NCBI RefSeq assembly: GCF_001238275.1
Contig: NZ_LGTB01000045.1
Location: 28,257 to 92,256 of the forward strand
Direction of reading: 5' to 3'
Source: Bradyrhizobium viridifuturi
GTDB lineage: Bacteria > Pseudomonadota > Alphaproteobacteria > Rhizobiales > Xanthobacteraceae
Length of the DNA: 64,000 nucleotides
The position numbers and the translations under genes were made by a program. Shown piece after piece: positions 25,809 to 35,222 of the stretch. Position 1 is the stretch's first letter. Each line of letters starts with the position of its first letter. The notes beneath the pieces were generated by a model, which saw nothing but the letters and a program-made list of their open reading frames with translations, ran no database searches and was not told where the DNA came from.

Positions 25809-26536
25809 TCAGCCGCGTCCGACAAACGAGCCGATGCCGCGGCCGATCGCCGCGCCGTGCTGCAGGAGCGCACCGAGATGATCGCCGGGGACCGACATCG
25901 CATACAGGCCGTTCTCCGCGGCAAAGCGCTGCATCGGCGCATGCGGTCCGTCGTCCTGTCCGTTCCACAGCAGCACCGGCACGCGCGAGGACAGCACGGC
26001 GTCCTTGGCGCCGTCGACCTGGCCGAGCGCGTCGAAGCAGGCGCGCACGCCGCCTTCGAGATCGGGCGTCACCCATTCGGCGAGCTCGGGCACCGTGCGG
26101 CGGGCAAAGGTGATGAAGGCGCCATAGGTCAGCGGGCCGGCGTTGCCGCGCGGGAGTCCGGTGAGAAAGTCCCAGCCGCCGATCGCCAGCGATGCCAGCC
26201 GCGCCGGGAAAACCGGGCGACGCCGACCGCGACCCAGCCGCCCATCGAGTGTCCGACCACATGGGCGCGCTCGTCGCCGAGATCGTCGATCACGGCAACG
26301 ATATCGCCGGCGCGCTGCGCCTGATCATAGAACTCGGGATCGGCGGGCTTGTCGCTCAAGCCGTGTCCAAGCGAATCGACGCAGACCACGCGGAAGCGAT
26401 CCGCAAGCGCGTCGACCACGCCGCATTGCTTCCAGCTCGCCGCGTCGAGCAGCAGGCCGTGCTGCAGTACGATCAGCGGCCCGGATCCTTCGACGGTGTA
26501 ATGGATGCGCTGGCCCCGGTGATTGGCAAAAGGCAT
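25809..26536 (-). pseudogene. Alpha/beta hydrolase, split by a homopolymer frameshift
   Basis: From ATG 26536 (MPFANHRGQRIHY) the frame has IVLQHGLLLDAASW, FRVVCVDSLGHGLSDKP and the nucleophile elbow VVGHSMGGW. After GVARF the run TTTT on the coding strand (AAAA at 26209-26212) should be TTTTT: adding one T restores PARLASLAIGGWDFLTG and joins the C-terminal frame VTPDLEGGVRACFDALG ... WNGQDDGPHAPMQRFA ... PGDHLGALLQHG, which has the acid Asp and His. Corrected length about 242 residues. Substrate unknown. Confidence 0.82.
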
Positions 26537-26642
26537 TGATAGAGTTCCCCACGTTTCACCTGAGGTGAGCGTGGAGACGGGCTGTTTCAAGGCCTCGTTC
26601 CGAAATGGGAACCATTCCGCAATGGCGTTGCGCGCAGAGCTC

Positions 26643-27206
26643 TCAGCCGCCCCACACGGTGGCCTCGCTCCAGCCGAGCTCCCTGAACTCGGCTTCCCGG
26701 AGCGGGGCTTCGCCGGCGGCGAAGAATTCGTCGAGCTGCGGCGGCTTGACCGTGGTTTCGGACAGCATCGCGTGGGCCTGGCCGCGATGATGGATCTGGT
26801 GCTGGAACAGATGCATCAGCAGGCGGTCACGCCGCTCGGTCTGTACCGATGTGTCGCGATTGACCTTCACCACTTCATCGAGCCGGCCCGGCGTCAGCGC
26901 ATCGCAGTGCACGATCAGCCGCTGGTCGATTGCGCGCTGCGCGCCTTGCAATGCCGCGACCGACGGGTAGGGAACTTCATTGGCCCACGCCCTCGGCCCG
27001 AGCCAGCCGCCTTCGAGCGCGTCGACATAGAAGAGATCGATGACATGGATATGGTTCAGCGTCGCCTGCAGGCTCGGGAAGAAGCCGGTCCGGGCCGCCG
27101 CGAACTCCGCCTGGTTGAGGCTGGCGCATGCCGTGAGCAGGCGATGATTGGCCCAGGCATTGTTGTACGCAAAAGCTCGAAAGGTCTGAACGAGGCTCGC
27201 AGGCAT
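26643..27206 (-). CDS. DinB family protein
   Basis: A 187-residue four-helix-bundle protein. NNAWANHRLLTAC, TLNHIHVIDLFYVDAL and LLMHLFQHQIHHRGQAHAML place three metal-binding His residues as in DinB/YfiT-like thiol-transferase superfamily proteins. ATG at 27206 has GAGGA upstream; the frame is open further but that stretch is not conserved-looking. Function unknown; relatives use mycothiol or bacillithiol, thiols not expected here. Confidence 0.85.
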   Translation of the reverse strand: MPASLVQTFRAFAYNNAWANHRLLTACASLNQAEFAAARTGFFPSLQATLNHIHVIDLFYVDALEGGWLGPRAWANEVPYPSVAALQGAQRAIDQRLIVHCDALTPGRLDEVVKVNRDTSVQTERRDRLLMHLFQHQIHHRGQAHAMLSETTVKPPQLDEFFAAGEAPLREAEFRELGWSEATVWGG

Positions 27207-27327
27207 TTCGGTCCTCACTGGAGTGACTGCGTCGGGATCGGGGATGTCTTGGTGCTTGCGCGGAGGTCCTGATCCCCGCATAGCTGGTCCGGTCCGTCGC
27301 GGAACTATGTGTGAGGGCTGCAGGCAA

Positions 27328-28011
27328 ATGCAACTGGCAAAGAATGTCATCGACGTCGGCCTCTCGACCAACAATCTCGAGCCGATGCTGCGGTTCTGGC
27401 AGCAGGATGCCGGGCTGCGCTTCGATCATGTGCTGCCGATCCGGCGCGGGCAGAAGCAGTACCGGCACGACGCGCACGGTTCGGTCATCAAGCTCAACCA
27501 TCATGTCGAGCCGCTGCCCGATGCGGCACCGAGCGGCTATCGCGAGCTGATCGTCGCGCGTGAGGGAATTGCGGCGCCGCGGCGCATGGCCGACCCCGAC
27601 GGCAACAGCGTTTGTCTCGTCGCGCCCGGACACGACGGCATCACCGGGATCGCGGTCGCGATGGCAGTGCGCGACCTCGCCGCGCACCGCAGGTTCTACG
27701 GCGACATCCTCGGCTTCGCTGAGCAATCCTGGTCGGGCGGCCCGGCCTTTCGCCTCGGCGACAGTCTGATCCTGCTCAGGGAAGATCGCGCCGCGAGTGT
27801 CGATCAAACCCGGCAGGCGCGCGGCTGGCGGTACATCACGTTGCAGGTTGCCGACATCGACACCGTGCATGACGAGCTGCGCGCCAAGGGCGTGCGCGAG
27901 GGCCTCGCGCCGGTAACGCTCGGCGAGGTCGCGCGGATCTCCATGATCCTCGATCCCGACGGCAACTGGATCGAGCTGTCCCGCCGCGCATCGATCGTCG
28001 GCAGCTTGTAA
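27328..28011 (+). CDS. VOC (glyoxalase/bleomycin resistance/dioxygenase) family protein, two domains
   Basis: A 227-residue protein with two vicinal-oxygen-chelate modules: VIDVGLSTNNLEPMLRFWQQ through ADPDGNSVCLVAPG, and AVRDLAAHRRFYGDILGFA through ILDPDGNWIELSRR. The start ATG 27328 is taken because it places the first beta strand at residue 6; an upstream open frame reaches into the divergent DinB promoter. Tandem VOC modules form metal-dependent lyases or dioxygenases; the reaction is not known. Confidence 0.82.
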   Translation: MQLAKNVIDVGLSTNNLEPMLRFWQQDAGLRFDHVLPIRRGQKQYRHDAHGSVIKLNHHVEPLPDAAPSGYRELIVAREGIAAPRRMADPDGNSVCLVAPGHDGITGIAVAMAVRDLAAHRRFYGDILGFAEQSWSGGPAFRLGDSLILLREDRAASVDQTRQARGWRYITLQVADIDTVHDELRAKGVREGLAPVTLGEVARISMILDPDGNWIELSRRASIVGSL

Positions 28012-28088
28012 GCGGCAGATTTTCCGCCCGCCAGGCGGCACCGATGCTATGATCGCGCGGACACATACTCCGTTTTGATGATCGCTTC

Positions 28089-29140
28089 ATGCAGTCGCTT
28101 TTCAGGCCGCGGCGGTTTCATCGATTTCGACGAGCGGCCATCGGCTCGGCTTGCCTGCTGCTGTGCGTCCGCGTGGCCGGCGCAGAACCGATCGGCAATC
28201 CGGCGCTGACGCCGACCGGGCAACACGCCGAGCCAGTGCAAACTGAAACCGCTCGTCCGAATCCGACTGTCGGAGAGAACAGCGGCGAGGCCGATCGGCG
28301 GGCGCGGACCGGCAATCCTCATCCGCTCCGTCTTCGGCGCCAGCACCAGCGGGTCCGAAGCTTGATGGGCCGCAGCAATATTGCAAGGCGTTGGAGGAAG
28401 CCGCATTGGAGAACGGCCTGCCGCCGGATTTCTTGGTCCGGCTGATCTGGCAGGAAAGCAATTTCGATCCGAATTCGGTCAGCCGGGCCGGTGCTCAGGG
28501 GATCGCCCAGTTCATGCCCGGCACCGCGCGTTGGCGCGGGCTGGCTGATCCGTTCGAGCCTTTGCCTGCGTTGCAGGAGTCGGCACGCTGGCTCCGCGAG
28601 CTGCGCGCGCAGTTCGGCAATCTCGGCCTCGCGGCGGCTGCCTATAATGGCGGCCCGCGGCGCGTTCAGGATTGGCTGGCGGGGCGCGGCAACCTGCCGG
28701 GCGAAACCCGCGCCTATGTCATGATCATCACCGGCAAGTCAGCCGAGGAATGGGCGCAGAATTCGGTGGAGGACCGGGTCCACACCGACGCTGCGCTGGC
28801 CTGCGGTGACATCGTGCGCGGCCTGCTGATCAGGGCGCTACCTGCGGCTCCAAAGCAATCCGTGACACTCGCAGAGCAAGCCGCGTGGGGTCCTTGGGGC
28901 CTTCAATTGGCCGGCGGCCCGTCGCAATCCGGGGTCCTCGCCGACTACCAGCAACTTCAGAAACGATTTGCGCCCGTGCTCGGCGATCGCGCGCCGCTTG
29001 TTCTGAGATCGCATATGGCCGGGCCGGGCTCGGCCACCTGGTATCTGCTCCGGGTCGCCGAGACGACCCGTGAGCGCGCCAATCAGCTCTGCGCACGACT
29101 CGAGGCGATCGGCGGCCGCTGCCTGGTGTTTCGAAACTAG
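28089..29140 (+). pseudogene. Lytic transglycosylase (SLT domain), N-terminus out of frame by one base
   Basis: The first frame gives a signal peptide (RRAAIGSACLLLCVRVAGA) and a short linker. The second frame enters with SAPSSAPAPAGPKLDG then YCKALEEAALENGLPPDF and a full SLT domain: LIWQESNFDPNSVSRAGAQG with the catalytic Glu in QES, IAQFMPGTARWRG and LAAAAYNGGPRRVQDWL. The C-terminal region ends CARLEAIGGRCLVFRN, SPOR-like. The frame change is a one-base deletion somewhere in 28260-28330, within low-complexity GC-rich sequence. It would cleave peptidoglycan glycan strands. Confidence 0.82.
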
Positions 29141-29184
29141 GCGATGCGCGTTGCCGGTCGCCGCGATCGACGGCGCGATCAGAG

Positions 29185-29589
29185 TTAATTCGGGACAGAA
29201 CCCTCGACCGCAAATGTGCGGTACCTGGCATATTTCTCGCCGACGGCTCGAACCTGCACATAGGCTGGATCGTTTCGCCAGGCCCAAAGCGCCTCCATGC
29301 TCGGATACATATAGATGACGACGCGCTTCGGCGGATCGCCGTCAACGGCAACGACTTGCGAACCGGTTGCCGCCGCGCCCGCGGCCGCAACCAGCTTCCC
29401 GCCATGTGCCTTGATGATCTGCCTCGCCTTGGGGAGATACTCCTTCGCGTAACCATCGGGATCGGTCACGTCGATCTGGCCGATCAGATAGGCGGGCTGT
29501 CTTGCTTCGCCGTGGAGCGCTTCGTTGCCGAGCGCGCCGAAGGCTGTGCACGTCAACATGACCAGACCGATCTTGCATCGCGAATTCAT
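29185..29589 (-). CDS. DUF1330 domain exported protein
   Basis: A 134-residue protein. ATG at 29589 has a strong AGGAGG 7 bases upstream; the N-terminus CKIGLVMLTCTAFGALGNEAL looks like a signal peptide. The DUF1330 dimeric alpha-beta-barrel domain follows: AYLIGQIDVTDPDGYAKEYL, AHGGKLVAA, VVIYMYPSMEALWAWRNDP. It is divergent from the LysR gene and is a likely target of it. Function unknown; relatives resemble small monooxygenase or isomerase folds. Confidence 0.82.
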   Translation of the reverse strand: MNSRCKIGLVMLTCTAFGALGNEALHGEARQPAYLIGQIDVTDPDGYAKEYLPKARQIIKAHGGKLVAAAGAAATGSQVVAVDGDPPKRVVIYMYPSMEALWAWRNDPAYVQVRAVGEKYARYRTFAVEGSVPN

Positions 29590-29662
29590 GCGGTCCTCCT
29601 GATGCCAGTGCCGCAAGCCGTAGCCTGAGAGGACTCTCCACAGCGCACTCTGTATGTCCAAT

Positions 29663-29687
29663 GCATATATTCTCTCAAATCTTATGC
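29663..29687. promoter_or_regulatory. Candidate LysR-type operator
   Basis: GCATA and TATGC arms separated by 15 bases, in an AT-rich 117-base gap between the divergent DUF1330 and LysR genes. Interrupted dyads of this kind are usual for LysR regulators that control a divergent gene and themselves. Inference only. Confidence 0.4.
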
Positions 29688-29706
29688 CCGAATGATATAA
29701 AGGGGT

Positions 29707-30693
29707 ATGAACCTTCGACAGGCCCTCACGTTCGTGACCGTGGCCGAACTCGGCACGGTCTCAAAGGCAGCGGTGCGGTTGCGCGTCGCCCAGCCCGCTT
29801 TGTCCAGGCAGATCATCGCTCTCGAGCAGGAACTCGGCCTGCGGCTGTTCGATCGCGTCGGGCGCCGGCTGCTGTTGACCGGTGAAGGCGAGCAGTTGAT
29901 TGCGGGCTGCCGGCTGCTGCTCAGCAGCGTCAGTTCGCTGAAAGAGCAGGCTCAGCTGCTCCGCCAAGGCGACACCGGGGTTCTCAGGATCGGCGCGTCG
30001 CCGCAGCACATCGAGAGCGTGTTGTCGCCATTTCTCCACCGATACGCGGAGCGATATCCCAAGGTCGAGATCAGGATCAGGGAGGGCACCGGCAGCGAAA
30101 TATTGACGATGCTCGAACGCGGAGAAATCCATCTCGGCCAGAACCTGCTGCACGCGGTCAGGCTGGACGACCAGCACTTCGGCAGCCTTCCACTTGGACC
30201 TGTGCAGTTGCTGGCGGCCTGCCATCCCGCGATGCCACTTGGTCCGCGTCGTAGCATCGAGATCGCCGACCTCGCCGGGCTTCCGTTGCTGCTGCTGGAC
30301 AGCGGGTTCGGATTTCGCCGTGCCTTCGATGCAGCAAGCCGCATGTCCGGACTGAAGCCGACGATCATGTTCGAAAGCCGCAGCCCGCACACCTTGCTGG
30401 CGCTCGCCGAGGCAGGGCACGGCATAGCAATCGTTCCTTCCCAACTTCAGTGCTGGCGCTACGACGTAAGAATTGTCGGTCTCATGCATCGGCGCCGCGT
30501 GCTGCAAGAGCCGCTGACCATTTCTTGGGACAAGCGGCGTCCCTTGCCCCGTTTCGCCACTGATTATTGTGCAATGCTGGCCGCGCACATGCGCAAGACG
30601 TTTCCGATCACGCGTCCGACCGAGCCGGCCCCACCAAAAAAGCAGCGGTCGGCTCCGCGCAAGGAGCGCCCCGCCCGTCAAGCCGGGCGATGA
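29707..30693 (+). CDS. LysR family transcriptional regulator
   Basis: A 328-residue regulator. The N-terminal winged HTH is clear: FVTVAELGTVSKAAVRLRVAQPALSRQIIALEQELGLRLFDR is spread over residues 9-50. The effector domain (GVLRIGASPQHIESVLSPFL onwards) spans about 90-300. An unusual Pro/Lys/Arg-rich tail (TEPAPPKKQRSAPRKERP) follows. It is divergent from the DUF1330 gene with the candidate operator between them. Confidence 0.92.
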   Translation: MNLRQALTFVTVAELGTVSKAAVRLRVAQPALSRQIIALEQELGLRLFDRVGRRLLLTGEGEQLIAGCRLLLSSVSSLKEQAQLLRQGDTGVLRIGASPQHIESVLSPFLHRYAERYPKVEIRIREGTGSEILTMLERGEIHLGQNLLHAVRLDDQHFGSLPLGPVQLLAACHPAMPLGPRRSIEIADLAGLPLLLLDSGFGFRRAFDAASRMSGLKPTIMFESRSPHTLLALAEAGHGIAIVPSQLQCWRYDVRIVGLMHRRRVLQEPLTISWDKRRPLPRFATDYCAMLAAHMRKTFPITRPTEPAPPKKQRSAPRKERPARQAGR

Positions 30694-30737
30694 CACCGAA
30701 CGAGCTGTTTGACAGGTTGAATCGAGCACGATCCCAT

Positions 30738-30765
30738 CGTCGTCCCTGCTTTTGCAGGGACGACG
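30738..30765. terminator. Strong hairpin between convergent LysR and acyl-CoA dehydrogenase genes
   Basis: Perfect 12-bp stem CGTCGTCCCTGC / GCAGGGACGACG with a TTTT loop. It lies between two convergent stops (30693 and 30844) and may serve both. Similar GTCCCTGC hairpins are dispersed in bradyrhizobial genomes, so it may equally be a repeat element. Confidence 0.55.
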
Positions 30766-30843
30766 GCAGTGTATGAGGTGCAACGTGTTCGTGAAAACGC
30801 CTGTGCTACGAACACAGCAATGACAGCGAAGAGATCTGTTGTC

Positions 30844-32621
30844 TTACCCCGCCAGCACCGCGTCCGCGCCGGTCACCGCCTCGGCGCTTTCGGTCACGGT
30901 CTTCTCCAGCGACGGCGCCTGCACGGAGATGTTCTCGGCGAAGAAGCGTGCCAATGCGACGTAGCGCTGCGGCTCGGCTTCGCCGCTTGCCTTGGCAGCG
31001 AGCGCCTCGCCGGCGAGCATGCAGCCGCCGAGCGTAGCGCCGAACAGTCGCAGATAGGGCGTCGCGCCGGCCAGCGCATCGTTCGGCGCGGAGGCGAGCC
31101 GCTCGAGCAGCCATTTGCTGCTGCGCTCGAGCGCGGCATGGGCATCGCGCAGCTTGGCGCCTGTGGTGCCGAATGCCGGATCGTTGGAGGTCTCTACCTG
31201 CTTGATGGTCGCATCGAGCTCGTCGAGCAGCGCCCACACCGAAGCGCCGCCATTGGCGCCGAGCTTGCGGGTGACGAGGTCGATCGACTGGATGCCGTTG
31301 GTGCCTTCATAGATCGAGGTGATGCGGGCATCGCGGTAATGCTGCGCGGCGCCGGTCTCCTCGATGAAGCCCATGCCGCCATGGATCTGCACGCCGAGAT
31401 AGGCGACCTCGTTGCCGATGTCGGTGGAGAACGCCTTCGCGATCGGAGTCAGCAGCGCGCCGCGTGCAGCGGCGTCGGAACGGACCTTGGCGTCCTTGGC
31501 GCGCACCGAGACGTCGAGCGCGACCGCGGTGGCGTAGCAGATGGTGCGCGCCGCCGCCGTCATGCCGCGCATCTGCATCAGCATGCGCTTGACGTCGGGA
31601 TGCACGATGATCGGATCCATCCCGTCGCCCTTGTGGCCGACCGCCTTGCCCTGCTTGCGCTCCTGCGCATAGGCCAGTGCCTGCTGATAGGCACGATCGG
31701 CAATGCCGACGCCCTCGAGGCCGACGCCGAGCCGGGCCTGGTTCATCATCGTGAACATGCAGCGCATGCCGGCGTTTTCCTCGCCGATCAAAAAGCCGAT
31801 CGCGCCGCCCTTGTCGCCCATCGTCATGGTGCAGGTCGGCGAGGCGTGCATGCCGAGCTTGTGCTCGACGCCGCTTGCATGGATGTCGTTGCGCGCGCCG
31901 AGCGAGCCGTCCGCATTGACCATGAATTTCGGAACCAGGAACAGCGAGATGCCCTTGGTACCGGCAGGGGAATCAGGCAATCGCGCGAGCACGAAATGCA
32001 CGATGTTGTCGGTCATATCGTGTTCGCCGTAGGTGATAAAGATCTTGGTGCCCTTGATGCGGTAGGTTCCGTCACCAGCGCGTTCGGCGCGGGTGCGCAG
32101 CGCGCCGACGTCGGAGCCGGCGTTGGGCTCGGTGAGTTGCATCGTGCCGGTCCATTCGCCGGTGACGAGCTTCTCGAGATAGATCTTCTTCAGCTCGGCG
32201 CTGCCATGGGCATCGAGCGCTTCGATCGCGGACAGCGTCAGCAGCGGGCAGAGGCCGAAGGCGACATTCGATGCGCTCCAGATCTCGGTGCAGGCGGCGT
32301 TGATCGCGAGCGGCAGGCCCTGGCCGCCGAACGCTTCCGGCCCGGACACCGCGTTCCACCCCGCGGCGGTCCAGCGCTGGTAAGCGTCGGGCCAGCCGGG
32401 AGCAGTGGTCACCTTGCCGTTGTCGAGCTTGATGCCGTGCTCATCGCCGACCTTGTTCAGCGGCGCCAGCACATCGGAGGCAAATTTGCGGCTTCTTCCA
32501 ATACCGCAGCGGTGATGTCGCCATCGAAATCGCCGTAGTGGCCGGCCTCGACGGCGGCCGCAAGCCCCGCACCGTGATTGAGGGACAAGAGGATATCGTT
32601 GATCGGCGCACGGTAGGTCAT
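30844..32621 (-). CDS. Acyl-CoA dehydrogenase (about 590-residue class), frameshift near the N-terminus
   Basis: ATG at 32621 (MTYRAPINDILLSLNHGAG) has GGGAG upstream. The frame breaks after EEAA: AAATTT at 32482-32487 should be AAAATTT, which restores KFASDVLAPLNKVGDEHG and the long remaining frame. The flavin/substrate blocks are normal: MQLTEPNAGSDVGALRTRA, KGTKIFITYGEHD, YLGVQIHGGMGFIEETGAAQHYRDARI and YEGTNGIQSIDL. The C-terminal extension is typical of the larger acyl-CoA dehydrogenases that act on long-chain or unusual acyl-CoAs. It converges on the LysR gene. Confidence 0.88.
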
Positions 32622-32841
32622 GGCGTTACTCCCGACGAGGCGTTTGCGAATTGTCATCCCATGAAACCGGCAGGCTCTCAACTGTCCGAACGGACATCGC
32701 GCGGTCAGTTTCGGCCCCCGCAGCGGCGCTCATCGATAAGAGCAGCTTCATCATCCCACCGGTTTCGTGCGTTTTCGCCCTCCGCCCTGTTGAAATGGCG
32801 GGACTCACCCTATAGACCGGCGTTGCCTTCAATCGGCGCGT

Positions 32842-32916
32842 TGGGGCGTAGCCAAGCGGTAAGGCAGCGGATTTTGATTCCGCCATTCGGAGGTTCGATC
32901 CCTCCCGCCCCAGCCA
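32842..32916 (+). tRNA. tRNA-Gln (anticodon TTG)
   Basis: A 75-base tRNA including encoded CCA. Acceptor arm TGGGGCG / CGCCCCA with discriminator G; D loop AGCCAAGCGGTAAGGCA; anticodon stem GCGGA / TCCGC around TTTTGAT (anticodon TTG); T arm GGAGG TTCGATC CCTCC. All stems pair. It marks the left border of the sox gene region. Confidence 0.97.
32901..32913. repeat. Copy of a direct repeat shared with 45096-45108 (possible attachment-site remnant)
   Basis: CCTCCCGCCCCAG, the 3' part of the tRNA-Gln T arm and acceptor, recurs exactly just after the last gene of the sox region, followed there by TCCA instead of CCA. Such repeats mark islands inserted into tRNA genes. Only 13 bases match and no integrase is present. 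Confidence 0.4.
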
Positions 32917-33238
32917 ATTTAACGCATTGATATTCCATGAGATTTTTGTTGCTTTCGATCTGCGGCTCTGAATGGCGGTAGCAGCCGCATTCTGAACGTC
33001 CGTTGCCGCTTGGTTCGCAAGCATGTGGGTTTCACTTCCTCTAAGTTGCCCGCCACTCTCATAATTGGATCTCAGGGGCGCTGCCCTTCGCGCGCGCAGG
33101 GTAAAGCGCGGGCCGGCGCCGGCGCCGCCCCGAGCGGTCTCCCCGGTCTTGCGCGCTCATTTCAACCTGCCGTCGTCGGGCTTCATGACACATGCTTGAC
33201 CCGCTCTTCGACCGGCCCTCGCGGGCGGGAGAGGGCCC
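32917..33238. other. Gene-free region between tRNA-Gln and the sox genes
   Basis: About 320 bases. No convincing open frame, RNA or integrase remnant. The composition is GC-rich near 33100 with short imperfect hairpins (for example CCGGCGCCGG). It may be the eroded edge of an integrated segment. Confidence 0.35.
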
Positions 33239-34318
33239 CTAGGTCGAGGCGCCGAACAGCTTGCGCACTGCCGGCAACCACTCGCCAGTCATCGTGAACT
33301 CAAGTCCCAGTCGTGCTCCGTAGGCGATAGCCAGCATCGTTACCGGCGCCGAAACCGCAAGGGTCGAGAACGCGGTCAGACCCTGACCGATGGTGCACCC
33401 CATCGACATGATCCCACCGATGCCCATCAGAAGCGCGCCGGTCATATGACGCTTCAATTCGCGAGCATCGTCGCACGCCTCCCATCGGAAGCCGTGCGCC
33501 AGCAGTGCCGCGGCGAAAGAGCCCGCGACCACGCCTGCAGTGGAGCCGATGCCGAAATTCAGGCGCGCGCCAGAGAAAGTGGCGATGTAGAGGATGGTGT
33601 CGCCAAGAGGGGCGACAAAAGTGAGCGAGGAGACGCGGGCGGGGTCGAACTCGTCGTCCGCGAGCCATCCCGTCGCAAACCAGCCGAACGCGATCGCGCC
33701 ACCGACTGCAAGCCCGGACGTCAATAGCCGTGGCGATCGGATAACCTTGCCATCTGCGAGTGCCCAGAAGGCGAGAGCGCCTGCAATGGACACGACGAGG
33801 ATTGCACGCATCGTGCTCCCGGCGCCCAAAAGCGATGTCAGCGTCTGGTCACTGCCTTCGGAGAGGCGCAGCGACAACGGCTCGATCAGCCTCACGCGCA
33901 GCATGCCGGTGATGCCCCGCATGGTCGCGAGCGCCGACAGGCCGAGCACGAGAAAGACCACGATGGCTCGCAGGTCGCCGCCGCCGACGCGCACCAGTGT
34001 GCCGAAGCCACAGGTGCCGACCAGAGCCATGCCGACGCCGAACATCAGTCCGCCGATGATCGCTCCACCAAGCCCGATCGATGTCGTGAGATAGATCGAC
34101 CGCGACAGGTCGACGACACCGAATGTTGCGAGCGCCTGCGTTGCCAGCAGCGCCACGGCTGCGGCGAGTGCAAAGGATTTCAGCCGGCGATAGTCCGATC
34201 CGAAGAACGCATCCTCGAGCATCGCGAGCGTGCAGAAACGGCCTGCGCGGCCGGCAACACCGAGGACGGCGCCGGCGGCAAGTCCGCATGCGAATGCTAT
34301 GGTCGACGGATTGAGCAT
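33239..34318 (-). CDS. soxT: YeeE/YedE family sulfur-compound transporter (SoxT-like)
   Basis: A 359-residue membrane protein with around ten hydrophobic segments in two half-repeats. The conserved cysteine motifs of the family are present: GRFCTLAMLEDAF, GTCGFGTLVRVGGGDLRA, RWEACDDAR and SMGCTIGQGLTAFS. YeeE proteins import thiosulfate, with cysteines relaying the substrate. Immediately downstream of soxR on the same strand, it probably brings in thiosulfate or a signal for SoxR. The exact substrate is inferred from context. Confidence 0.85.
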   Translation of the reverse strand: MLNPSTIAFACGLAAGAVLGVAGRAGRFCTLAMLEDAFFGSDYRRLKSFALAAAVALLATQALATFGVVDLSRSIYLTTSIGLGGAIIGGLMFGVGMALVGTCGFGTLVRVGGGDLRAIVVFLVLGLSALATMRGITGMLRVRLIEPLSLRLSEGSDQTLTSLLGAGSTMRAILVVSIAGALAFWALADGKVIRSPRLLTSGLAVGGAIAFGWFATGWLADDEFDPARVSSLTFVAPLGDTILYIATFSGARLNFGIGSTAGVVAGSFAAALLAHGFRWEACDDARELKRHMTGALLMGIGGIMSMGCTIGQGLTAFSTLAVSAPVTMLAIAYGARLGLEFTMTGEWLPAVRKLFGAST

Positions 34319-34389
34319 TCCTCCTGACGATGTGGTTCTGCGTTACGGTCAGTCTGCGCCGGGGAGTTACCAAAATCCAGCGCGGAAAA

Positions 34390-34739
34390 CTACCGGCGCC
34401 GTCGGCGGACCGGCTCACAGAACACGTCGTAGATGGTCGTCAGTATCTTGCGGACGTCCTCGTTGGCGAGACTGTAGTAAATCGCTTTACCGTCGCGACG
34501 GGTCGTCACCAGCCGGTCGAGCCTCAGCCGCGCAAGTTGCTGCGAGACGGTCGACTGCCGCTCGCCCAGGAACTGTTCGAGCTCGGTCACGGATTTCTCG
34601 CCCTCGGCGAGGATGCAGAGCAGCAGCAATCGCGACTCGTGCGACAGCGCCTTGAGCATGTCGCTGGCCTCGCGCGCCTTTTCGATCATCTGCTCGAGCT
34701 CGGCGGAGCCTCGATCTCCTTCAGCTTCGGCAATGTCAT
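34390..34739 (-). CDS. soxR: ArsR family sox repressor SoxR, frameshift near the N-terminus
   Basis: ATG at 34739 has GGGGAA upstream and begins MTLPKLKEIEAP; one base is then missing at about 34701-34706, and the adjoining frame continues ELEQMIEKAREASDMLKALSHESRLLLLCILAEGEKSV. Corrected length about 116 residues. Uncorrected, translation could begin at 34689. The winged helix contains the recognition region LGERQSTVSQQLARLRLDRL. SoxR homologues repress sox genes in the absence of thiosulfate and bind the soxS-soxV and soxW-soxX intergenic regions. This copy lacks the usual multi-cysteine arsenic site and has one Cys in VFCEPVRR. Confidence 0.85.
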
Positions 34740-34776
34740 CGCGTCAAATTCCCCTGAGCAAAGTCTTCGAGAGCGG

Positions 34777-35148
34777 TTACGTTCTTCCTGGCTTCGATCC
34801 TGTGTCGGACAAGATCCGGTCCAACAGGCCGAAGAAGAAGGTATCCCCCGGATAGCCGCGAATACGTCCTATCTCGCGGCCTTCCTTTACCACGACGAAG
34901 GTCGGCGTGAAAACGCCGGGATCGATTCCGGCGAGATCGGCGGGCAGGGGGCTGTTCAGGTCGACCCGGCGCAGCGGTGCGGCCTGGCTTTCCTCCGTCC
35001 TGGCATAGATCGGTGCGATTTCGGCATCGAAGCGCGCGCACCACACGCAGCCGGGCCGCTCGAACATGATGAGCTCGGCCGCGCGCGATTCCGTCGGGGG
35101 CAGCACGAGCCCGACAGTGACTGCGAGCTGTGCGAGGATTCGTTTCAT
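34777..35148 (-). CDS. soxS: SoxS-like periplasmic thioredoxin
   Basis: A 123-residue protein with a signal peptide (KRILAQLAVTVGLVLPPTESRA). FERPGCVWCARFDAEIAPIY carries a CxxC (CVWC) redox site. PTFVVVKEGREIGRIRGYPGD is the cis-Pro and following strand of a thioredoxin fold. SoxS reactivates SoxY in other systems by reducing its active cysteine. It is upstream of soxR in the minus-strand unit and divergent from soxV. Confidence 0.87.
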   Translation of the reverse strand: MKRILAQLAVTVGLVLPPTESRAAELIMFERPGCVWCARFDAEIAPIYARTEESQAAPLRRVDLNSPLPADLAGIDPGVFTPTFVVVKEGREIGRIRGYPGDTFFFGLLDRILSDTGSKPGRT

Positions 35149-35183
35149 TGGGGTGACGGGTCTCTGGACTTCCTGGACGCTTT

Positions 35184-35194
35184 ATATCATTAAA
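35184..35194. promoter_or_regulatory. Candidate SoxR operator in the soxS-soxV gap
   Basis: ATATCATTAAA in an AT-rich 74-base gap between divergent soxS and soxV. The same element recurs at 36704-36714 and 37386-37396 (ATATCRTWAWA). It also contains CATTAAATTC, whose complement GAATTTAATG matches GAATTTGATG at 37400-37409. In other bacteria SoxR binds this same soxS-soxV region. Confidence 0.55.
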
Positions 35195-35222
35195 TTCGTA
35201 TGTGTGCTATGGATGAGGCCAA

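Noticed and set aside
30769..32538. 589-codon plus-strand frame opposite the acyl-CoA dehydrogenase
   Set aside because: Antisense shadow of a gene with conserved flavoprotein motifs; composition is repetitive Ala/Arg/Asp.
33010..33297. Plus-strand open frame after tRNA-Gln
   Set aside because: Arg/Pro-rich composition typical of GC-rich shadows, no ribosome site, and it overlaps the end of soxT on the other strand.
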